Below the pieces are notes generated by a model, which saw nothing but the letters and a program-made list of their open reading frames with translations, was not told the DNA's origin and searched no databases. A program made the translations under genes and the position numbers. From the NCBI GenBank assembly GCA_949288715.1, contig CASELH010000003.1, positions 19,251-83,250 on the forward strand: DNA of 64,000 nucleotides, written 5' to 3'. Source of the stretch: an uncultured Bacteroides sp. (lineage in GTDB: Bacteria > Bacteroidota > Bacteroidia > Bacteroidales > Bacteroidaceae). Of this stretch, positions 18,706-26,731 are shown one piece after another (the stretch's first letter is position 1; every line of letters starts with the position of its first letter).

Positions 18706-19170
18706 TTATTGCCAGACAATGGGTATATTGTGGAATTGCAATGCCGTAATCTTTTCATTGGAAACATCGTCCTTGGCTACTGCCTTGATGCGGCAACTCA
18801 CCAGGGTGAACGAATCGGTGCGGGGAGTGACGCCCCACACCTCCAACGTCACCTTCTTTTGCACGCCTGTAGCCACCACCAAAGAGGATTGCCCGTTGGC
18901 ATAGCTCACCTGAAAGCGCGTGCCCAGGTGATTGGTGGCAAAAGTCTGGTCGCCTCCCAGCAACGTGATTTCCTGAGGGGCGAGGCGGTGAGAAATGACA
19001 ATCGTGACATTCACCTTCTGCCCTGCGGCATTGCCCGTGCACGACTCCACATTGAAGTTAAACCCGGGAAGCCCCCCGTTGACCAGACTGCCATAAGCAG
19101 GAAGGTCGGACACCGTGCCGCACCCTGCCAGCATGAGCAGGGTAAACAGCATGAACACCAGTTTCTTCAT
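18706..19170 (-). CDS. Hypothetical lipoprotein
   Basis: A 154-residue protein with a clear lipoprotein signal (MKKLVFMLFTLLMLAGC, Cys17). The mature part is rich in beta-strand-like stretches (VNVTIVISHRLAPQEITLLGG, SSLVVATGVQKKVTLEVWGVTPR) and may be an Ig-like sandwich. I do not recognise the family. It is just upstream of the helicase gene and may be co-transcribed with it, though a functional link is not obvious. Confidence 0.75.
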   Translation of the reverse strand: MKKLVFMLFTLLMLAGCGTVSDLPAYGSLVNGGLPGFNFNVESCTGNAAGQKVNVTIVISHRLAPQEITLLGGDQTFATNHLGTRFQVSYANGQSSLVVATGVQKKVTLEVWGVTPRTDSFTLVSCRIKAVAKDDVSNEKITALQFHNIPIVWQ

Positions 19171-19279
19171 ACTATTACATTTAATGGGTTATTATCTGAT
19201 GCGAAGATATAAATTTTTCGTTAATAACCAAGCCTGATGCCAGTGTTTTTTTACCGTCTCTCCCGCAAGACAAGCAATA

Positions 19280-19322
19280 AAAAAGGACAGCAGACACATC
19301 CTTTGCTTCTGCCATCCTTTTT
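19280..19322. terminator. Bidirectional stem-loop after the DUF2795 gene
   Basis: AAAAAGGA (19280-19287) pairs with TCCTTTTT (19315-19322), extended inwards by GCAGA/TCTGC after one mismatch. It lies about 50 bp past the DUF2795 stop and is flanked by A/T tracts. Confidence 0.65.
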
Positions 19323-19370
19323 ATACCTTATTTCCAAGTTGTTATACAGCAACTTCAACGCGCCGCCCCG

Positions 19371-19592
19371 TCAATACTCGTCCTCGTTGAAGAAGAAGTC
19401 TTCTTTGCTGGGATAGTCGGGCCAGATGTCTTCTATGCTTTCATAAATCTCGCCTTCATCTTCCATCTCCTGCAAGTTCTCAATCACTTCCAGCGGAGCG
19501 CCCGAGCGCATGGCATAATCTATCAACTCATCCTTGGTTGCTGGCCAAGGGGCATCTTCAAGTTTCGATGCCAATTCCAATGTCCAATACAT
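19371..19592 (-). CDS. DUF2795 family small acidic protein
   Basis: A 73-residue acidic protein (MYWTLELASKLEDAPWPATKDELIDYAMRSGAP...). The segment APWPATKDELIDYAMRSGAPLEVIENLQEM matches the DUF2795 fold, here with an acidic tail rich in D, E and F. This gene is common in Bacteroidales and its function is unknown. It has its own promoter and terminator. Confidence 0.85.
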   Translation of the reverse strand: MYWTLELASKLEDAPWPATKDELIDYAMRSGAPLEVIENLQEMEDEGEIYESIEDIWPDYPSKEDFFFNEDEY

Positions 19593-19646
19593 AGTTTCTA
19601 AGTATTAAAATTGTGAATATACAGTTGTTTACTCTCTAATTGGCGG

Positions 19647-19676
19647 CAAAAGTATAACAAAAAATTTCACTTGCAA
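19647..19676 (-). promoter_or_regulatory. Promoter of the DUF2795 gene
   Basis: TTG (19676-19674), 19 bases, then TACTTTTG (19654-19647) on the minus strand. It overlaps the 3' end of the PduO gene, so the small gene is independently transcribed. Confidence 0.65.
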
Positions 19677-20230
19677 CTATTATCCCAAAATATTTCATTT
19701 TTTTTGTCCTCATAGTTCATTTTCCGGGAAAGGACGAACAGGTAATCGGACAAGCGATTGACGTAGGCCAGCAGTTCGGGGGTTATGCCTACCGTCTCTG
19801 CCAAGGCCAAAATGCGGCGCTCCGCCCTGCGGCACACCGTGCGGCACACGTGGCACACGGCCGCCCCTCGACTCCCACCCGGCAGCACAAACGCCTTGAG
19901 GGGCGGAAGGCTTTCGTCCAGGCGGTCTATCTCATGCTCCAACGCCTCTACTTGCGCGGGAGTGACGATGGAAGATTCATGCAACTTGGTCTTCGACTGG
20001 TCGGTGGCCAGGTAAGAGCCCACCGCAAACAGCCCGTTCTGCACCTGCCTCACAAGGGCGCGGTCGTGCCCGTCGGCCAGGTAAGTTTCCAGCAAACCCA
20101 AGCAGGCATTCAGTTCGTCCACCGTGCCATAGGCCTCCAGGCGAATGTCAGTCTTGGGCACGCGGGTGCCCCCCACCAGGGAAGTGCGCCCACTGTCGCC
20201 CGTTTTGGTGTATATCATGCTTTTCTTCAT
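19667..20230 (-). CDS. Cob(I)yrinic acid a,c-diamide adenosyltransferase, PduO type
   Basis: A 187-residue enzyme that transfers the adenosyl group of ATP to cob(I)alamin, producing coenzyme B12. Signatures are the N-terminal [20 protein letters not shown] (ATP binding), [14 protein letters not shown], and the C-terminal [11 protein letters not shown]...[13 protein letters not shown] prefer the ATG at 20230 ([11 protein letters not shown]). The in-frame ATG at 20254 would lie only about 5 nt from the predicted transcription start. It fits a Bacteroides that salvages corrinoids. Confidence 0.92.
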   Translation of the reverse strand: MKKSMIYTKTGDSGRTSLVGGTRVPKTDIRLEAYGTVDELNACLGLLETYLADGHDRALVRQVQNGLFAVGSYLATDQSKTKLHESSIVTPAQVEALEHEIDRLDESLPPLKAFVLPGGSRGAAVCHVCRTVCRRAERRILALAETVGITPELLAYVNRLSDYLFVLSRKMNYEDKKNEIFWDNSCK

Positions 20231-20265
20231 CGCGGATAAGTCTTTTAAAGCCATACTTCACGACA

Positions 20266-20273
20266 CAAAGATA
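20266..20273 (-). promoter_or_regulatory. -7 element of the PduO gene
   Basis: TATCTTTG on the minus strand. Transcription would start near 20259, which supports the start codon at 20230. Confidence 0.55.
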
Positions 20274-20375
20274 AAGGATGTGCACGAATATCCAAAAGAA
20301 AAAGGCCGGCATTCCTGCTCTTCTGCACAATCCGTACTTATTTGCAGTTTAAGCACACCGGCCTTTGGCTTCTTA

Positions 20376-20777
20376 TCAACGTCCTTCCGCCTTACTTTGT
20401 TCAAAAGTAAAGCCATCGGTAGCGTTTCCGCATCTGATGCCGATGTCAAGAGTGCGGTCGTCAGGACATTCATTGGAAACAATGGTAACCGTCATGACAT
20501 TTCCTTCTATAATGACGGTATACCATTCTCTTGCTACATTATGCATGTCTTCATCATCCCCTAATTTCATGCCGTCTATAGAAGATATCCAAAAACCGGC
20601 ATAATTTTTACATTTCAAGACGTAAGTGCCTCCGGCACTTGGCACCTCTATTACATGTTCTTTGTTCATGTACGATACATTGGTTTTCCATTTCATGGTT
20701 TCCCAAAGGCCAAGTGGTTCGTTGCAAGAACAAAGAAGGGCAAACCCAAATATTAAAAGAGATAATAACTTTTTCAT
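20376..20777 (-). CDS. BACON-like lipoprotein, tandem copy 1
   Basis: About 133 residues with lipoprotein signal MKKLLSLLIFGFALLCSC. The mature domain runs from HVIEVPSAGGTYVLKCKNY to NVMTVTIVSNECPDDRTLDIGI...GFTFEQSKA. The opening 'psaGGt' and closing 'R.ldI.....fTFeQ' strands are those of BACON-type Ig-like domains. It is the last of three tandem paralogues. Its first 90 bp are almost identical to copy 3, which points to recent duplication or gene conversion. Its role is unknown. An extra in-frame ATG lies 3 bp upstream. Confidence 0.75.
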   Translation of the reverse strand: MKKLLSLLIFGFALLCSCNEPLGLWETMKWKTNVSYMNKEHVIEVPSAGGTYVLKCKNYAGFWISSIDGMKLGDDEDMHNVAREWYTVIIEGNVMTVTIVSNECPDDRTLDIGIRCGNATDGFTFEQSKAEGR

Positions 20778-20789
20778 CATTCTTCTTTT

Positions 20790-21200
20790 TTATGAGAATC
20801 GAACACTTTCCGCCTTGCTCTGCTCAAAAATAAAGGTGGAAAAAATATCTCCAGCAGAAAGACGAACATCGAGAATACGATTGTTATCGCCATTATTGGG
20901 TAAGATGTTGACCGTCATGATATTTTTCTCTATATTAATGACATACCATTCTCCGGTCACACGATTCACACATTCTTCGTCCCTTACCAATATGCCATTC
21001 ACTGCAAATATCCAGAAACTGCTATAATTTTTGCACTTCAGCGTGTAAGTTCCTCCGGCACTAGGCACCACTATAACATGATCTTTTTTCATGCCGGGCA
21101 CATTGGCCTTCCATTTCATGGGATCCCAAAGGCCATCCGGCTCATCACAAGAACAAAGAAGAACAAGCCCCAATATCAAAAAAGATAACAGCTTTTTCAT
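20790..21200 (-). CDS. BACON-like lipoprotein, tandem copy 2
   Basis: 136 residues, signal MKKLLSFLILGLVLLCSC. It has the same single domain as its neighbours (HVIVVPSAGGTYTLKCKNYSSFWI ... NNRILDVRLSAGDIFSTFIFEQSKA) but is the most diverged of the three. It overlaps copy 3 by 4 bp and ends 12 bp before copy 1, so the three form one transcription unit. Unknown role, outer-membrane or periplasmic lipoprotein. Confidence 0.75.
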   Translation of the reverse strand: MKKLLSFLILGLVLLCSCDEPDGLWDPMKWKANVPGMKKDHVIVVPSAGGTYTLKCKNYSSFWIFAVNGILVRDEECVNRVTGEWYVINIEKNIMTVNILPNNGDNNRILDVRLSAGDIFSTFIFEQSKAESVRFS

Positions 21201-21619
21201 CGTTCTTCTTTTTTATGAGAATCAAATACTTTCCCCTTACTCTGCTCAAAAGTAAAGCCATCAGTAGCGTTTCCACCCCTAATGCCTATGTCAAGAGTGC
21301 GGTCGTCGGGACTTTCATTGGAAGCAATTATAACGGTCACGACATTCTTCTCTAAACAGATAGTGTACCAATCTTCCGTCAGTTCTTCTCCATTGTCGAC
21401 ATATTTATTTATGCCATTGACATATTCTATCCAGAAACTTTCATAGTTTTTGCACTTCAGCGTGTAAGTGCCTCCGGCACTCGGTACCTCTATGATGTGG
21501 TCTTTTTTCAAATGTGGGATATTGGTTTTCCATTTCATGGTTTCCCAAAGGCCAAGTGGTTCGTTGCAAGAACAAAAAAGGGCAAACCCAAATATTAAAA
21601 GAGATAATAGCTTTTTCAT
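21197..21619 (-). CDS. BACON-like lipoprotein, tandem copy 3
   Basis: About 140 residues from the ATG at 21619, where the signal MKKLLSLLIFGFALFCSC begins. An upstream in-frame start at 21652 would put 11 unlikely residues ahead of the signal peptide. The domain is as in copy 1 (HIIEVPSAGGTYTLKCKNYESFWIEYVNG ... DDRTLDIGI...GFTFEQSKG). It is the first gene of the trio, 166 bp downstream of the LytTR regulator gene and on the same strand, so it may share its transcript or be its target. Confidence 0.75.
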   Translation of the reverse strand: MKKLLSLLIFGFALFCSCNEPLGLWETMKWKTNIPHLKKDHIIEVPSAGGTYTLKCKNYESFWIEYVNGINKYVDNGEELTEDWYTICLEKNVVTVIIASNESPDDRTLDIGIRGGNATDGFTFEQSKGKVFDSHKKEER

Positions 21620-21785
21620 CGTGATATTACTGAATATTTTATTATCCGCCATAGCGGGTTAAACATGCCACGAAAATACACGCAAAAGGTGAAGCAGAAA
21701 AGCCAAGCTGGCGCGAAGCGGAAGATTATCGGCCTTAAACGGAAATATCGGGCAGCGAAACATTCTTCACGCCCCAAGCAGCGCC

Positions 21786-22526
21786 TTACTTGTCGAGCCA
21801 CTCTTTCAGCAGAAGGCTCCTTTCCTTGCTGACCAATATGTTGCTGTCTTCACAGTGGTGGAGCTGGACAATCAATTTGGAATTGAAGAAATGGCTGACT
21901 TTCTTCAGTGCTTTTATATTGACAAGGTATTGGCGGTTCAAGCGGAAGAAGTCATTCGGGGTCACTTGTTGCTCCAGGTCTTGAATGGTGGCGGACAGTT
22001 TGTAGGTATCCCCAAGGGCGGTCGTCACCCTTGTGCATTTGTCTTCTTTGTGAAAATACAGGATGTCGCCGACGGGCAATGACACCATGTCTTCCCCCTT
22101 GTACACAAGCAAGCGTTCTTTGTATTGAGTTGCAGAGCCATTTATAATTCTTGCCAGGTCTTGGCTCTTAGGGCTTAGCCTCACTTTGTTTATCGCTTTG
22201 CGAAGTTCATCTTCATCGACAGGCTTCAGCAGATAGTCTATCCCGTGGTTTTTGATGGCAGACATGGCATACTCGTCGTAAGCGGTGGTAAAGATGACGA
22301 AAGACGACGGCAACACCTCTTGAAACGCCGCAAACACGTCGCCATCCAGAAGGCGTATGTCTGAAAAGATTAAGTCGTAATCGTCGTGCGACTGCAGGTA
22401 GCCTACTACTTCCCGAATGCTTTGCAGCGGGCCGTCTATTTCCAACGTGTCGTCCATTTCAAGCAGCAGTTTTTCCAATCTCTTTGCGCTGGGCAATTCG
22501 TCTTCAATAATCAATACCTTTTTCAT
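21786..22526 (-). CDS. LytTR-family response regulator
   Basis: 246 residues. The N-terminal receiver domain (MKKVLIIEDELPSAKRLEKLL) has the phospho-acceptor Asp in IFSDIRL and the Lys in YLLKPVDEDEL. The C-terminal LytTR DNA-binding domain (about 140-246) has YFHKEDKCTRVTT, FFRLNRQYLVNIKALKKV and VSKERSLLLKEWL. LytTR regulators bind direct repeats with a beta-type fold. It overlaps the kinase gene by 23 bp, indicating a coupled sensor-regulator pair. Confidence 0.92.
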   Translation of the reverse strand: MKKVLIIEDELPSAKRLEKLLLEMDDTLEIDGPLQSIREVVGYLQSHDDYDLIFSDIRLLDGDVFAAFQEVLPSSFVIFTTAYDEYAMSAIKNHGIDYLLKPVDEDELRKAINKVRLSPKSQDLARIINGSATQYKERLLVYKGEDMVSLPVGDILYFHKEDKCTRVTTALGDTYKLSATIQDLEQQVTPNDFFRLNRQYLVNIKALKKVSHFFNSKLIVQLHHCEDSNILVSKERSLLLKEWLDK

Positions 22527-23541
22527 GGTTTACCTTGATAATGGGAATATATACTTTAAAACAGTCGCGGGTCTCCACAATGTCTATTGCACGGTCAAAC
22601 TTCATGCGATATCTCTTCTTCAGGTTGTCCAACCCAATTCCATGTGCATCTGCCGGGCTTCTCCCGGTGGCCGGACTTCGCAAAATGTTATTGCTGACTA
22701 CAAGCCTGTCCCCTTCCCGGTCAATATCTATCCGAAGCGTTTCAGCTGGGCCGGGGGCATTATGCTTTATGGCATTTTCTATCAGCACTTGCAGGCTTAA
22801 TGACAATACACATTCATTGTCGCCATACTCAAAGCCGTGTATGTTCATGTTGATGTTTTCGTAACGCAACCTAAACAGCGCCATGTAGTCCTTTGAAAAT
22901 GCCAGGCAATCTTTTATTGGCACAGCATCGGTATCCATGTGGCCGAGTATGTACCGGTAAATCTTGGCCAGATACACCGTGTACTTTTCTGCCTGCTTAG
23001 GATTGGTTCCTATCAGATAGGCCAAAGCACTGAGGCTGTTGAAAATGAAATGCGGATTGAGCTGCATTTTGAGCAATTGCATGTGCAGGCGGTTGTTCTC
23101 CTGTTGCTGCCGGGCAGTCGTCTCAATATAATAGTCCGCAGTGAAAATCAGGGACAGCACGGAAGCGATAAGCCCCATGAAATAGGCATTGCTCAACGCT
23201 TCACTGCTTTCTATAGGCTCAAAGAAGTTATCCATGATGACTTCTTCAATGAAGGTAGCCAGCGAAATGTTGAGTACCAGCATGGTTAAGCCGAAAAGCA
23301 TGGCACGCCTGCGTTTCACAGACTTGAGCAAATTGCGCCTGATGATGAAACGGCTGGCCGCGATGCTGAACAGCGAGAACAGTGCGCTATAGCACAAATC
23401 TATCCATAGCGGCATGCCGCCATCCGGCAGTCCTTGTTTTATCCAAGCGGTGTCGGCCAATGCCCATATCACGTCGTAAAGCACAAAAGCCAGCACCGTA
23501 AACCATGCCCACGTTGCAATGTGATTTCCTATTCTTCTCAT
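22504..23541 (-). CDS. LytS-like sensor histidine kinase (His_kinase/HATPase_c)
   Basis: About 345 residues. Four hydrophobic segments near residues 12-30, 48-65, 75-95 and 115-135 form a membrane domain. They are followed by a coiled linker (TARQQQENNRLHMQLLKMQLNPHFIFNSLSALAYLI), with the phosphorylated His in LNPHFIFN as in the PF06580 family. The ATPase domain has VLIENAIKHNAPGP (N box) and GIGLDNLKKRY (G box). No extracellular sensor domain is visible, so the signal is unknown. I chose the ATG at 23541. An ATG 15 bp upstream overlaps the -7 box. Confidence 0.9.
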   Translation of the reverse strand: MRRIGNHIATWAWFTVLAFVLYDVIWALADTAWIKQGLPDGGMPLWIDLCYSALFSLFSIAASRFIIRRNLLKSVKRRRAMLFGLTMLVLNISLATFIEEVIMDNFFEPIESSEALSNAYFMGLIASVLSLIFTADYYIETTARQQQENNRLHMQLLKMQLNPHFIFNSLSALAYLIGTNPKQAEKYTVYLAKIYRYILGHMDTDAVPIKDCLAFSKDYMALFRLRYENINMNIHGFEYGDNECVLSLSLQVLIENAIKHNAPGPAETLRIDIDREGDRLVVSNNILRSPATGRSPADAHGIGLDNLKKRYRMKFDRAIDIVETRDCFKVYIPIIKVNHEKGIDY

Positions 23542-23545
23542 GCCA

Positions 23546-23553
23546 CAAATGTA
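23546..23553 (-). promoter_or_regulatory. -7 element directly before the kinase start codon
   Basis: TACATTTG on the minus strand ends 4 nt before the ATG at 23541. If it is used, the transcript would be leaderless or nearly so. Confidence 0.4.
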
Positions 23554-23698
23554 CACAATTTATTCCTCACGGCTGCACCATATATGGCCTGCTCATGCAG
23601 ATTGCAGGATATTTTTTAACAATATTTCCTATTTCACACATCAGAATCGTCCATCCATACCCACACCCTGTACGTATTTCCTACTGTCCACCTCCTTT

Positions 23699-23763
23699 CC
23701 ATAGCGAAGGCCCTGCAAAGGAGTTGGTAAGGAGGAGGTAAGGAGAAGGTAAGGAGAAGGCAT
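23699..23763 (-). repeat. 11-bp tetrad array, copy e (TTACC class)
   Basis: Plus-strand reading: CCATAG (23699-23704) in the hairpin, then GGAGTTGGTAA (23720), GGAGGAGGTAA (23731), GGAGAAGGTAA (23742) and GGAGAAGGCAT (23753). It lies in the 400-bp gap between the kinase start and the beta-lactamase end. I see nothing else in that gap. Confidence 0.85.
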
Positions 23764-23941
23764 ATAGATGCAGTATGCCGGACACGACAATGCTTTGATT
23801 CTGAAACAGATACAGCCCCATTTCAGGCCTGTTTTTGTAAAGAAAAGAGGAAAATCAAGAATTTTCATGTAAGCATTTATCTATTCAAAAGAAGAGAGAC
23901 AGGGGAATAGAAATATGCATACAATCATGCATCCGTTCCAG

Positions 23942-24829
23942 TCAGCGGGCAGACAAATACCGGTACACCACCTCCGATATGTCGGCAATGACTTTCTCCG
24001 TGTCCCGAAGGCTGAGCTTGGAGTCTTTCACCAGCACGGCGATGGCATAGCGCCTGCCATCGGGCAGCAGCACAAAGCCGGCGTCGTTGATGCCCGTCCA
24101 TTCGCCCCGTGCGTTTGGGTCGGAGGTGCCCGTTTTGTGGCCTATGCGGGCCGGGGTGCCCTGCAAGGGGACGGGAAGGCGCATTTGCCCGGTCTGGCAG
24201 TCGAGCAGCGTCCGGCGGATGAAGTGCGTGTAGGCTGTGTCAATAGGTAAGGCATCCGCCGCCAGCTTGTCCATGAGCAGGGCTACGGAGAAGGGTGTGC
24301 TCCAGTTGTCGTAGCACTTGTCGGGGTGGCGGTGCATATCGTCCTCGGTGGCGGAAAGGGCGAAATCTTCAACGCCCAAGGAACGGATGAACCGCTCTAC
24401 AGGCTCCACGCCTCCCAGGTACTTAAACAGGATGTCGCAAGCATTGTTGTCGCTCAGCTGCAGGGTGTAGACCAGCAACTCGCCGACAGGCAGGGAGATG
24501 CCGCCCTGCGGATAGCGGTCGCGCAAGGGGCTGTAGGTATCGGGCAACAAGTCTTGCCGCTCTATCCGCAAGGCAGTGGAGAGGGGCAGCCCGTGCTCTT
24601 CCAAGGCGTGGGCCACAGCCAAGGCTTGGTGGAATTTCATTACGCTCATCAGCGGATAGCGGACGTTGTTGTTCACCGTCAGCGTGTCTTTGCCATCGAT
24701 GATGACTGCCACGCCTACTTGCGCGTCGGCTTTGTCTGCAATGGCTTGTATCTGCCGCCGCAGCGGCTCGCCCGCCTTGCCGGGCAAGCTGATAAAGGCT
24801 AAAAGGAAAAGAAGGATACGGAACTTCAT
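23942..24829 (-). CDS. Class A (subclass A2, CblA/CfxA-like) serine beta-lactamase
   Basis: 295 residues, exported (signal MKFRILLFLLAFISLPGKAG). It has all the catalytic signatures: Ser62-x-x-Lys65 in MSVMKFH, Ser126-Asp127-Asn128 in LSDNNACD, Glu162 in SATEDDMH (equivalent of Glu166), and Lys232-Thr-Gly in GHKTGTS. The local sequences YPLMSVMKFH, SDNNACDILF and NWSTP are those of the Bacteroides CblA/CfxA group. It hydrolyses beta-lactams, typically cephalosporins in this group. The start at 24829 follows a -7 box. It is divergent from the Nim-like gene. Nothing mobile adjoins it, so it is probably an intrinsic chromosomal gene. Confidence 0.93.
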   Translation of the reverse strand: MKFRILLFLLAFISLPGKAGEPLRRQIQAIADKADAQVGVAVIIDGKDTLTVNNNVRYPLMSVMKFHQALAVAHALEEHGLPLSTALRIERQDLLPDTYSPLRDRYPQGGISLPVGELLVYTLQLSDNNACDILFKYLGGVEPVERFIRSLGVEDFALSATEDDMHRHPDKCYDNWSTPFSVALLMDKLAADALPIDTAYTHFIRRTLLDCQTGQMRLPVPLQGTPARIGHKTGTSDPNARGEWTGINDAGFVLLPDGRRYAIAVLVKDSKLSLRDTEKVIADISEVVYRYLSAR

Positions 24830-24846
24830 AAGACGCTTTTTGCCCG

Positions 24847-24854
24847 CAAAAATA
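24847..24854 (-). promoter_or_regulatory. -7 element of the beta-lactamase gene
   Basis: TATTTTTG on the minus strand, 18 nt before the ATG at 24829. It excludes the longer upstream frame. Confidence 0.5.
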
Positions 24855-24877
24855 AAAAGAAAAATCGCTTTTTTAGC

Positions 24878-24885
24878 TACCTTTG
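24878..24885 (+). promoter_or_regulatory. -7 element of the Nim-like gene
   Basis: TACCTTTG, 43 nt before the ATG at 24928. With the element above it forms a divergent promoter pair about 30 bp apart. Confidence 0.55.
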
Positions 24886-24927
24886 CCCCTTGAAGCAAGA
24901 ACACATCACGCAAAAAACCACTGCATT

Positions 24928-25443
24928 ATGAGAAAAGCAAGCAGAGAAATGCCCGCCGAATGGGCACTGGAGGTGATGCATAAGGCCCCCTACATCACCG
25001 TAAGCTTCACCCGCCCGGACGGCACTGCCTATGGCGTGCCCCTGTCCCTGGCCTCGGCAAGCGACGACACCTGGTACTTCCACTGTGCCCCCGAGGGCGA
25101 CAAGCTGGAGGCCATAGCCGCCCACCCGGAAGTGTGCCTGTCGGCTGTCACCCAATGCAGGCCTACCGTGGGGCCAAAGGACGGCTCGTTTACCCTGCAA
25201 TACCGCTCGGCCATTGCCTTCGGCCGGGCAGAAGTAGTGACAGACGAGGAGGAAAAGGTGGCAGCCCTGCGTGCCATCAGCCTGCGCTTCCTGCCCCAAC
25301 ACATGGGGGCTTTCGACGAGGCCATCCGCCGCAGCCTGCACCGCACGGCGGTAGTGCGCATCACGCTCACCGCGCCGCCCACCGGGAAACGCAAACAGTA
25401 TGACAAAAACGGGGAGGAAATGAAATATGGAAGGATGGAGTAA
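24928..25443 (+). CDS. Pyridoxamine 5'-phosphate oxidase-like flavoprotein, Nim-related
   Basis: 171 residues. It begins MRKASREMPAEWALEVMHKAPYITVSFTRPDGTAYGVPLSL and has YFHCAPEGDKLEAIAAHPEVCLSAV, the split-barrel FMN-binding pattern of the PNPOx family. The YFHCA..G.K segment is shared with Nim 5-nitroimidazole reductases. It most likely binds FMN or heme-like cofactors and reduces small molecules. Whether it confers nitroimidazole resistance cannot be told from sequence. The start at 24928 follows a -7 box. It overlaps the next gene by 17 bp. Confidence 0.85.
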   Translation: MRKASREMPAEWALEVMHKAPYITVSFTRPDGTAYGVPLSLASASDDTWYFHCAPEGDKLEAIAAHPEVCLSAVTQCRPTVGPKDGSFTLQYRSAIAFGRAEVVTDEEEKVAALRAISLRFLPQHMGAFDEAIRRSLHRTAVVRITLTAPPTGKRKQYDKNGEEMKYGRME

Positions 25444-26146
25444 AGCATCGGCCCTGACAGTGAGGCTCACCCTCTGCGCCCTGCTGCTCTGCCTCGGCAT
25501 GGGATGCACACACCGACAGAAGGAGGGCATAGGCATCATAGGAGGAGGCGCCGACGAACCTACCGCCATCTATGTGACCGAGGATTCTGCCTTCTTAGCA
25601 TCCCAAGGCCTGCGCCTGACACAGCAGATGCGACAACTCGCCAACGACTCGGGCTACGTGACCCATGCCGTCCACGCCGGAAAGATAAAAGATCTGGTGA
25701 AGGATATCGGGAAGCAGAAGTATGACCATCCGCAGAAGATATTCCGCATCACCCACCTGCACATGAATATGGCGAAAGCCCTGCTCAGCCAGTCGGGTGC
25801 CACTAAGCCTTTGATTGCGGACCGCATCGTGCGCTCCATCCCTACCCTGCTGAACGCACAGGGCGGGGCAGACTACCTGGCCGCCACCTCCCTGCTTTTT
25901 GCCGAAGATGCCTTCCTTTACCACGGACTAAAAGAATATACGCTCTACCTTTACTTATACGACGGCAACTATCAGAGCATGGTGCTCTACCGCCCCGCCA
26001 AGCAACACATCGTGCTGGCCAATGCCTCCATTGTGGCGCACGAAAGGCTGAAAGGACTAACAACCACGTCAGATGTCCGCCAATTCTTCGCAGAAGTGCT
26101 GGACATGCCGGAGGTAGAAGTACAAGAGAAGCTGCCTGCCGAATAG
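25427..26146 (+). CDS. Hypothetical lipoprotein, co-transcribed with the Nim-like gene
   Basis: 239 residues with a lipoprotein signal ending LCLGMGC. The mature part (AIYVTEDSAFLASQGLRLTQQMRQLANDSGYV...) is mixed alpha/beta, with two tyrosine-rich strands near EYTLYLYLYDGNYQSMVLYRP. I do not recognise the family. It overlaps the upstream gene by 17 bp, which suggests translational coupling. Its stop is 8 bp from the converging acetyltransferase stop. Confidence 0.78.
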   Translation: MEGWSKASALTVRLTLCALLLCLGMGCTHRQKEGIGIIGGGADEPTAIYVTEDSAFLASQGLRLTQQMRQLANDSGYVTHAVHAGKIKDLVKDIGKQKYDHPQKIFRITHLHMNMAKALLSQSGATKPLIADRIVRSIPTLLNAQGGADYLAATSLLFAEDAFLYHGLKEYTLYLYLYDGNYQSMVLYRPAKQHIVLANASIVAHERLKGLTTTSDVRQFFAEVLDMPEVEVQEKLPAE

Positions 26147-26154
26147 CCAGTCGG

Positions 26155-26724
26155 CTACTTCTTCACCCCAATATTCTTGATGAACCGTGCCGGATTGCCG
26201 CCTACAATGGTCATGGGCGGCACGTCGTGCGTCACCACGCTGTTGGCCCCCACAATAGAGCCATAGCCTATGCGCACGCCGGGCAGCACGGTGGCATTGA
26301 TGCCAATCCACACCTTGTCTTCTATGACAATAGGCTTGCCGTAAGTCGTGCTGCGGTTATCGGGGTCAGGGTCATGATTAATGGTAATGAGGTTTACCTT
26401 CGGGGCAATGAACACCCCGTCGCCAATGGTAATGCCGCAACGCCCAAAGAAAGTGCAGCCCTGCTGAATCCAGCAGCCCTTGCCTATCTTGATGTGCTTG
26501 CCATAATCCACATAGAAAGGCGGCAACAAGGTGGTAGAGGGGGCAATGTCCTGCCCGGTGATGCGGCACAGGTAGCTGTGCACCTCCTCGGGCGTGTGAT
26601 AACCTTGATTGAGTTCATTAGCCAGCTTCATGTCATCAAAAATAGCGCTGATGAGTTTGTCGTAACCCGGCTCGTTGGGCGAAACCATGGCGCCCGAAAA
26701 GTCTTTCTCGAAAATGTCCATCAT
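26155..26724 (-). CDS. Maltose/galactoside-type O-acetyltransferase (left-handed beta-helix)
   Basis: 189 residues. The C-terminal hexapeptide repeats (IGKGCWIQQGCTFFGRCGITIGDGVFIAPKVNLITINHDPD ... VWIGINATVLPGVRIGYGSIVGANSVVTHDVPPMTIVGGNPARFI) form the left-handed beta-helix of the LacA/Maa family. His in ITINHDPD is the catalytic base. The N-terminal helical domain is of the Maa type. It acetylates a sugar with acetyl-CoA, and the acceptor is unknown. It follows the SDR gene by 7 bp, forming a two-gene operon. Confidence 0.9.
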   Translation of the reverse strand: MMDIFEKDFSGAMVSPNEPGYDKLISAIFDDMKLANELNQGYHTPEEVHSYLCRITGQDIAPSTTLLPPFYVDYGKHIKIGKGCWIQQGCTFFGRCGITIGDGVFIAPKVNLITINHDPDPDNRSTTYGKPIVIEDKVWIGINATVLPGVRIGYGSIVGANSVVTHDVPPMTIVGGNPARFIKNIGVKK

Positions 26725-26731
26725 GTTTTCC

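Noticed and set aside
24877-25569. A 230-codon minus-strand frame opposite the Nim-like gene
   Set aside because: It is the antisense of a gene with clear PNPOx-family sequence.
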